Shown here piece by piece: positions 7,810-11,409 of a DNA stretch of 11,409 nt. Below the pieces are notes generated by a model that saw only the letters and a list, made by a program, of their open reading frames with translations, made no database searches and had not been told where the DNA came from. The stretch covers positions 1 through 11,409 of the forward strand of contig JADFZC010000052.1 of NCBI GenBank assembly GCA_015232735.1, in the 5' to 3' direction. Position 1 is the stretch's first letter. Each line of letters starts with the position of its first letter. The position numbers and the translations under genes were made by a program. The DNA is from Oligoflexales bacterium. Its GTDB lineage: Bacteria; Bdellovibrionota; Oligoflexia; Oligoflexales; Oligoflexaceae.

Positions 7810-7921
7810 CTTCAGCCCAAAAGCCCGCTCCAAATATAAATTTTTTGACAGATAGCATCACAATCGCCAAAATCAATAATAGCGATAAAACCATAGGCAT
7901 TTTATTTCTTATTGCTGACAT
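7790..7921 (-). CDS. Small single-span membrane protein (43 aa)
   Basis: Starts ATG (7919-7921) and ends TGA (7790-7792). GGAGGAG lies 5 nt before the start, the strongest ribosome binding site in the operon. The protein has a basic N-terminus (SAIRNK), then a hydrophobic run PMVLSLLLILAIVML long enough for one membrane span, then a tail beginning with two lysines and rich in aromatic residues (GAGFWAEDGRFYY). The charge pattern puts the N-terminus in the cytoplasm by the positive-inside rule, although the lysines after the span make the topology uncertain. It sits 58 bp after the methyltransferase gene, and its last 20 bases overlap the start of the SDR gene, so it is embedded in the operon. 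I do not recognise it. It could be a membrane anchor or subunit for its neighbours, or simply a leader that couples translation. Confidence 0.6.
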   Translation of the reverse strand: MSAIRNKMPMVLSLLLILAIVMLSVKKFIFGAGFWAEDGRFYY

Positions 7922-7926
7922 CACCA

Positions 7927-7933
7927 CTCCTCC
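7927..7933 (-). promoter_or_regulatory. Strong ribosome binding site of the 43-codon gene
   Basis: Read on the minus strand this is GGAGGAG, 5 nt before the ATG at 7921. It is a near-perfect Shine-Dalgarno sequence and is the main reason to believe that the small frame is translated. By contrast the SDR start just downstream has no comparable site. Confidence 0.7.
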
Positions 7934-7979
7934 AAAATATTTAATATCGCATTTATCTTGGATAAATTTTGACCAGAAA

Positions 7980-8624
7980 TCAGAAAACTCCAGGAAAAAT
8001 CCTTGCACTCACGCTTTTTGAATACTCTCTGTAAGAAGGATCTTTTTGAAGAAGATCCTCCTCCTTAAAAACACGAATCAGAACAGCCGCCCCCCATAAA
8101 AAAACACATGAAAGAAGCGAATAGATGCTGCAAAACACCATCACAAAACCGATATGGGCCAAATATGTCCCCAGATAGGCAGGATGTCGAATCACTCCAT
8201 AAGGCCCGTCAACCACAAGCCTTTCACCGACAGGCCGGATCCTGTGACTATAACAGTTTCCCAGTTTTAGTATGGCTTTCACCCTGATCCCGATTCCTGA
8301 AAGCATCATAAGCATACCAAATATCGAAAGAGGGAAATGGATTTGATCCGTGAATAGAAAAGAAATCGTGAGTGTCGTCATCTTTGCAAATGCCGCAAAT
8401 TCCATTGTTCCCCCATCATAACTGGAGTACTCTTTTTCAAGCTCATTTTTTGAGACATGACTCTCCCATCTCATCCACAAAACGTAAGCTATGAGAGTCA
8501 GGATCAACATAAGGCGCTCCCCGGTTGTCTCAAGCCGGTATAGGGTGAATATGGAGAGAAACGTAAAAAATATGGCGCCTATATATGTCAAGGCCAGCGG
8601 CATTTTCGCCTGGAGTTTATTCAT
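7980..8624 (-). CDS. Isoprenylcysteine carboxyl methyltransferase (ICMT/PEMT) family membrane protein
   Basis: 214 residues with start ATG at 8624 and AAGGA about eight bases upstream. The protein is mostly hydrophobic, with probable membrane spans near residues 12-30, 36-52, 80-93, 98-117 and 150-187 (likely a helical hairpin). The family signature GPYGVIRHPAYLGTYL lies at 140-155, and the C-terminal motif RVFKEEDLL followed by YREYSKSV at 185-205 is the usual SAM-binding and catalytic end of ICMT-like enzymes. In bacteria such proteins methylate carboxyl or other groups of lipids or small molecules rather than prenylated proteins. It appears to be the first recognisable gene of the operon with the small membrane protein, SDR and PEP-utilising enzyme. 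The substrate is unknown. The frame starting at 9004 ends 35 bp upstream. Confidence 0.85.
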   Translation of the reverse strand: MNKLQAKMPLALTYIGAIFFTFLSIFTLYRLETTGERLMLILTLIAYVLWMRWESHVSKNELEKEYSSYDGGTMEFAAFAKMTTLTISFLFTDQIHFPLSIFGMLMMLSGIGIRVKAILKLGNCYSHRIRPVGERLVVDGPYGVIRHPAYLGTYLAHIGFVMVFCSIYSLLSCVFLWGAAVLIRVFKEEDLLQKDPSYREYSKSVSARIFPGVF

Positions 8625-8659
8625 TTGGCTAATCCTTTTTATTTATTGAGTCATAATTT

Positions 8660-9004
8660 TTAAGTGTCATAAATTCCCTTGCTGTTTCGAGAAGGTACAG
8701 AGGCTATATAGTCATCACTCCAGCGTTCATGGAGATCACACATCAGCCTCCCCGTCCCACTTTCCTTAAGAGGAGAGATGAAAATATTTTCCTTTCTTCT
8801 TTTATGAAGAAGATCCTTCCTGGTTCTCGCTATCCTTTTTTGCACAGACTGTGCCGGGCTCATGAAATTGCTTGCTGTAAGGGATACCAGATAGGCATAA
8901 CGTTTTGAAAGGATAGGGAAATCGATCCGATGTTTTTCTAATTCGTCTTTTTGCCATGCTGCCATTTTACGATACAAAAAATGAAAATTATGGCTGGGCG
9001 TCAT
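8660..9004 (-). CDS. Uncharacterised 114-codon frame, possibly the 3' remnant of a broken gene
   Basis: The frame begins with ATG at 9004 but has no ribosome binding site there, and none at the internal Met codons (for example the one starting AAWQKDELEK). A stop codon lies a short way upstream in frame. The product is basic, with ARTRKDLLHKRRKEN in the middle and MCDLHERWSDDYIASVP near the end, and looks protein-like. I do not recognise a family and see no signal peptide or membrane segment. Its position between a decayed transposase end and a healthy operon suggests a truncated gene whose 5' part was lost. It could also be a real small gene with a weak start. Confidence 0.35.
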   Translation of the reverse strand: MTPSHNFHFLYRKMAAWQKDELEKHRIDFPILSKRYAYLVSLTASNFMSPAQSVQKRIARTRKDLLHKRRKENIFISPLKESGTGRLMCDLHERWSDDYIASVPSRNSKGIYDT

Positions 9005-9102
9005 GTTTTGTGGCGGTGTCTGCTTTAATAATAGTCATATGATGGGATTGTGAAACTGAAAAATACCGAAAATATGATGATAAAGGTAAAAAAAGAGCAA
9101 AG

Positions 9103-9470
9103 TTATCCCTTTTTGGTCTGGCTTTGCATGAACCCAAAAAGAGGAAATAGCTCGTCGATGTATGTGGTCGTCTTGGGAGGAGTGGGTGGTGCTGTCGTCG
9201 GTAGCCCAAGGTGATCCAAAATTTTATAGGCGACATCCTTTTTTATGATTGCGGCAATGACCCTGAGCCTTCCGCCACAAAATTTACATATCGTAAGGTC
9301 TATTTCAAATGTTCGCCTTAAGAGCTCTTGCCAAGAAATATAAGTTGATTTTTTTTCCATGGCTTTCTCTTCTTTCTTTGAAGAAGTCTTCTCTTTTTCT
9401 GTTTCAAAAGTGCCATTTGGGAGAATGAGCTACCAGATTTTACTTTCAGGAAGACTTTACAAAGATGGAA
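9103..9470 (-). pseudogene. IS91-type transposase, frameshifted C-terminal remnant
   Basis: The clean part (9103-9360, 85 codons) reads SWQELLRRTFEIDLTICKFCGG, then RLRVIAAI and AYKILDHLGLPT, followed by a Pro/Thr-rich tail. This is the characteristic end of IS91-family transposases (SWAELLRRVF..D...CP.CGGR.R.IA.I, then ILDHLGLP), including the C-x2-C half of a zinc ribbon. The same frame continues upstream as VAHSPKWHF (about 9406-9432), which resembles the family's LAPHSKWR, but meets a TAA at 9439-9441. A neighbouring frame carries FHL (9462-9470), which fits the preceding RFHLVRYHG motif. The catalytic Tyr domain and the rest of the element are absent. I infer a decayed, frameshifted insertion sequence end that cannot transpose. 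Confidence 0.7.
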
Positions 9471-9615
9471 AATTGATGGAAAAGAGAAGTGAACGCAAGA
9501 AGGTCGCTTAACTTCGATCCACAACTTTCAGGAATATCTCACATATAATCAAGTTAACATTCATAAACTACTTATTTTGAGGAATGTTTCGTTTATTTTT
9601 AACCCACTACTCGCA

Positions 9616-11244
9616 TTATTTCTTCAATTCTTTCAACCTTTTTTCCAGGTACAAATATACTCCGTTGGTCCATCCAAAACCATCCTGGGAAGGATATTCG
9701 CCTCCACCCGCAAGCAACCTGATATCTTCAACATTGTACTTTTCCATCATTTTGCCTGTTCTTTCGAAAACCGAACGATTCAATTTGAGCCACCTCTGGG
9801 CGATATCTGTGGCAAGATCCGTGTGACCATATTTCATGAGGCCTTCAAAGGCTACGAGTTGTAAAGGAGCCCATCCGTTGGGAGCATCCCACTGCTGTCC
9901 TGATCTGGTCAACGTGGTTACCAGTCCGCCAGGACGCAGGAATTTTTCCTCAAGTGTTTTTGCCACCGCATCAGCCTGTTTCGGACTTGCGATCCCGGCA
10001 TACAGAGGAAACACACCTGCCAGTGTCATCGAAGATGTCTGACGACCGGATCGCATGTCAAAATCCCGATAGAACCCCGATTTTTCATCCCACATGTATT
10101 TGTTTATGGCATCTGCACGCTGATTTGCCAATTTTTCAAAATGTACTGCCTTTGCCTCATCATTTTTCATTCTGGCCACCTTTGCCAGGGTCATTTCGTG
10201 ATTATAAAGCAGGGCATTTAGATCCACCGGGATGATATCGGTCGTATGAATTGTAGCCAAATCACTTCCTTTTTCAAACCATCGCGAACTGAAATCCCAC
10301 CCTGATTCACAAGCGGCACGGACATCCCGATAGAGAGTCTTCTTATCGGCTGTTGACTTGGCCGCCAACTCAACATCCTCACGAAACGATTCAGGTCTTG
10401 GTTCCGTTAATTCATCCCAGTAACGATTTAATACGCTGTCGTCCGGCATGTGAACTAGATGACCACGACCGGAAAAATCGCTGCTTTTCGCAAACTTGAA
10501 AGTACCCTCAGTCCAAAAGGCATGCTCTTTCTCGAGAACCTCCGCAAATTCATGAAAGACTGAACTTCCCCGTTTGTCCGCCAGAAGTGATACCATTAAC
10601 GACAAGACCGGAGGCTGGGAACGGCTTAGGAGATAGCTCCTTGTCGCATTGGGGATATGTCCATACTGTTCAATCAGAAATTTATAGTCAAGCAACATGG
10701 AGTGTACCAGCTCCTCCTTGCCACTGGCCATGAGCCCCAGCATGGTGAAATAGCTGTCCCAGTAATACATTTCATTAAAACGCCCACCCGGAACCACATA
10801 GGGATGCGGCAGCAGAATTCGTGAACCAAATATGGTGGAGCTCAATTTTTCGGGATTCCGGGTCAAAAGCGGCCATAGCGTGTTAATACGTTCCTCAATC
10901 GGTTGTGGCGATAGCGACTTGACAGTGGAACTTGCATCTTCGATAGTAAAATTCTCTGACACAAATTTACTGAGATTGAACAACTTGTCATTTTTTTGTT
11001 TCTCATATTTAGCGACAATCTCCGCCGGGTCGGATTTGGGCGCCGCATCGGCAAATGTTTTTGAATCAGGAAAAATTCCTTTCATCTGGACTGCCTCAAA
11101 AAGCCCACCATAACCATCGACGCTTATCTTTTCACAGGAAACCGGCACATTTTCCGCTGGACTGCTTAATTTGTAGTCATTCCTGATCAAATGACACCCT
11201 GTCAAAATCGTTGACAACATTAAAAAAGTGTAAAATATTTGCAT
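9616..11244 (-). CDS. treA: Alpha,alpha-trehalase, GH37, predicted lipoprotein
   Basis: 542 residues from the ATG at 11244, preceded by AAGGAAAGGA; an ATG nine codons upstream has no ribosome binding site. It hydrolyses trehalose to two glucose molecules, most likely in the periplasm. The signal peptide ends in LTGC, a canonical lipobox, so Cys17 should be lipidated and the enzyme membrane-anchored; E. coli TreA is soluble in the periplasm. Trehalase signature 1 (PGGRFNEMYYWDSY, 152-165) and signature 2 (QWDAPNGWAP, 451-460) are intact. By comparison with E. coli TreA as I recall it, the catalytic acid is Asp317 in ESGWDFSSRW and the base is Glu501 in EKYNV. GGGEYPSQDGFGWTNGV near the C-terminus is also conserved. 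Length fits the family. No trehalose transporter or regulator lies beside it, so it appears as a single gene. The symbol follows the family and the predicted periplasmic location. Confidence 0.93.
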   Translation of the reverse strand: MQIFYTFLMLSTILTGCHLIRNDYKLSSPAENVPVSCEKISVDGYGGLFEAVQMKGIFPDSKTFADAAPKSDPAEIVAKYEKQKNDKLFNLSKFVSENFTIEDASSTVKSLSPQPIEERINTLWPLLTRNPEKLSSTIFGSRILLPHPYVVPGGRFNEMYYWDSYFTMLGLMASGKEELVHSMLLDYKFLIEQYGHIPNATRSYLLSRSQPPVLSLMVSLLADKRGSSVFHEFAEVLEKEHAFWTEGTFKFAKSSDFSGRGHLVHMPDDSVLNRYWDELTEPRPESFREDVELAAKSTADKKTLYRDVRAACESGWDFSSRWFEKGSDLATIHTTDIIPVDLNALLYNHEMTLAKVARMKNDEAKAVHFEKLANQRADAINKYMWDEKSGFYRDFDMRSGRQTSSMTLAGVFPLYAGIASPKQADAVAKTLEEKFLRPGGLVTTLTRSGQQWDAPNGWAPLQLVAFEGLMKYGHTDLATDIAQRWLKLNRSVFERTGKMMEKYNVEDIRLLAGGGEYPSQDGFGWTNGVYLYLEKRLKELKK

Positions 11245-11409
11245 AACAAAATCCTTTCCTTGATTTCTCATTTCAGATCATACGCCCCGATTGATCAGTC
11301 GCTGGCGCTGAAAGCGCCAGCGATGTATCCTGGCAAGCGAAGAAAAGCATAGGTTCTGTTTGAAATATGCTGAAATTTCGGGGAGATCCTATACTCGCTG
11401 CGCTCGTCA
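11245..11409 (-). promoter_or_regulatory. Trehalase upstream region
   Basis: This region holds the trehalase leader and probably its promoter, though I could not pick out confident -35 and -10 boxes. It contains the strong hairpin at 11299-11323. A short inverted pair CCCCGA (11285-11290) and TCGGGG (11378-11383) brackets about 90 bp including the hairpin, which could be a trace of a small mobile element. Positions 11400-11409 are too short to interpret. Confidence 0.35.
11299..11323. repeat. Perfect 11-bp inverted repeat with 3-base loop
   Basis: TCGCTGGCGCT, then GAA, then AGCGCCAGCGA: the two arms are exactly complementary and GC-rich, so the hairpin should be very stable in RNA or single-stranded DNA. 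No T-run follows on either strand, so it is not a standard intrinsic terminator. It lies about 55 bp upstream of the trehalase start codon and may be an element of the mRNA leader, a REP-like repeat or a mobile-element end. Confidence 0.85.

Noticed and set aside
7834..8008. Longer 72-codon version of the small membrane protein
   Set aside because: The upstream start overlaps the methyltransferase end and lacks a ribosome binding site, while the ATG at 7921 has a strong one.
8988..9236. 82-codon minus-strand frame over the transposase tail
   Set aside because: It overlaps the clear IS91-type frame out of register and shows no motif or start signal.
9556..9588. AACATTC/GAATGTT inverted repeat downstream of trehalase as a terminator
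   Set aside because: The stem is only seven AT-rich pairs with a 19-base loop and no T-run, too weak to call.
11299..11323. Hairpin as an intrinsic terminator
   Set aside because: No run of T follows the stem on either strand, and on the minus strand it lies in the leader of a gene rather than after one.

Overview
The window looks like a chromosomal segment from a Gram-negative bacterium. Three predicted exported proteins have N-terminal signal peptides ending in a cysteine (lipoprotein type), one of them a trehalase of the periplasmic class, and there is a multi-pass inner-membrane methyltransferase. I cannot place it taxonomically with confidence. A deltaproteobacterial or Bdellovibrio-like lineage, or an uncultivated relative, would fit, but this is only an impression. 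No rRNA, tRNA, CRISPR array or intact mobile element is visible.

Layout, left to right. (1) A plus-strand gene enters from the left edge and ends at 806. It is the C-terminal two thirds of a B12-binding-type radical SAM enzyme. (2) Positions 807-1206 hold no convincing gene, only a short out-of-frame coding-like stretch and a small tandem repeat. (3) Two minus-strand lipoprotein genes follow, each with an HExxH zinc-protease motif. One (1207-2148) has a core resembling anthrax lethal factor (family M34) behind a low-complexity linker containing an 84-bp tandem duplication. The other (2443-3912) is an unrelated larger predicted zincin. (4) A compact minus-strand operon runs from 8624 down to 3986: ICMT-type membrane methyltransferase, a 43-residue single-span membrane protein with a strong ribosome binding site, an extended SDR/epimerase-like protein that lacks the usual catalytic Tyr and Lys, and a 925-residue ATP-grasp/phosphohistidine enzyme with the domain order of rifampin phosphotransferase. 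The last two overlap by ATGA. (5) Positions 8660-9470 look like genomic debris: an uncharacterised 114-codon frame and the frameshifted 3' end of an IS91-type transposase. (6) A lipoprotein trehalase (GH37) occupies 9616-11244, with a strong hairpin in its leader.

The most promising unexplained unit is the four-gene operon. Its enzymes suggest phosphoryl or dikinase transfer, oxidoreduction or epimerisation, and methylation of a small or lipid-linked molecule at the membrane, but the substrate cannot be read from the sequence. The paired surface zincins are the second point of interest. By eye, the lipoprotein genes are richer in G+C than the operon, suggesting mixed origins.
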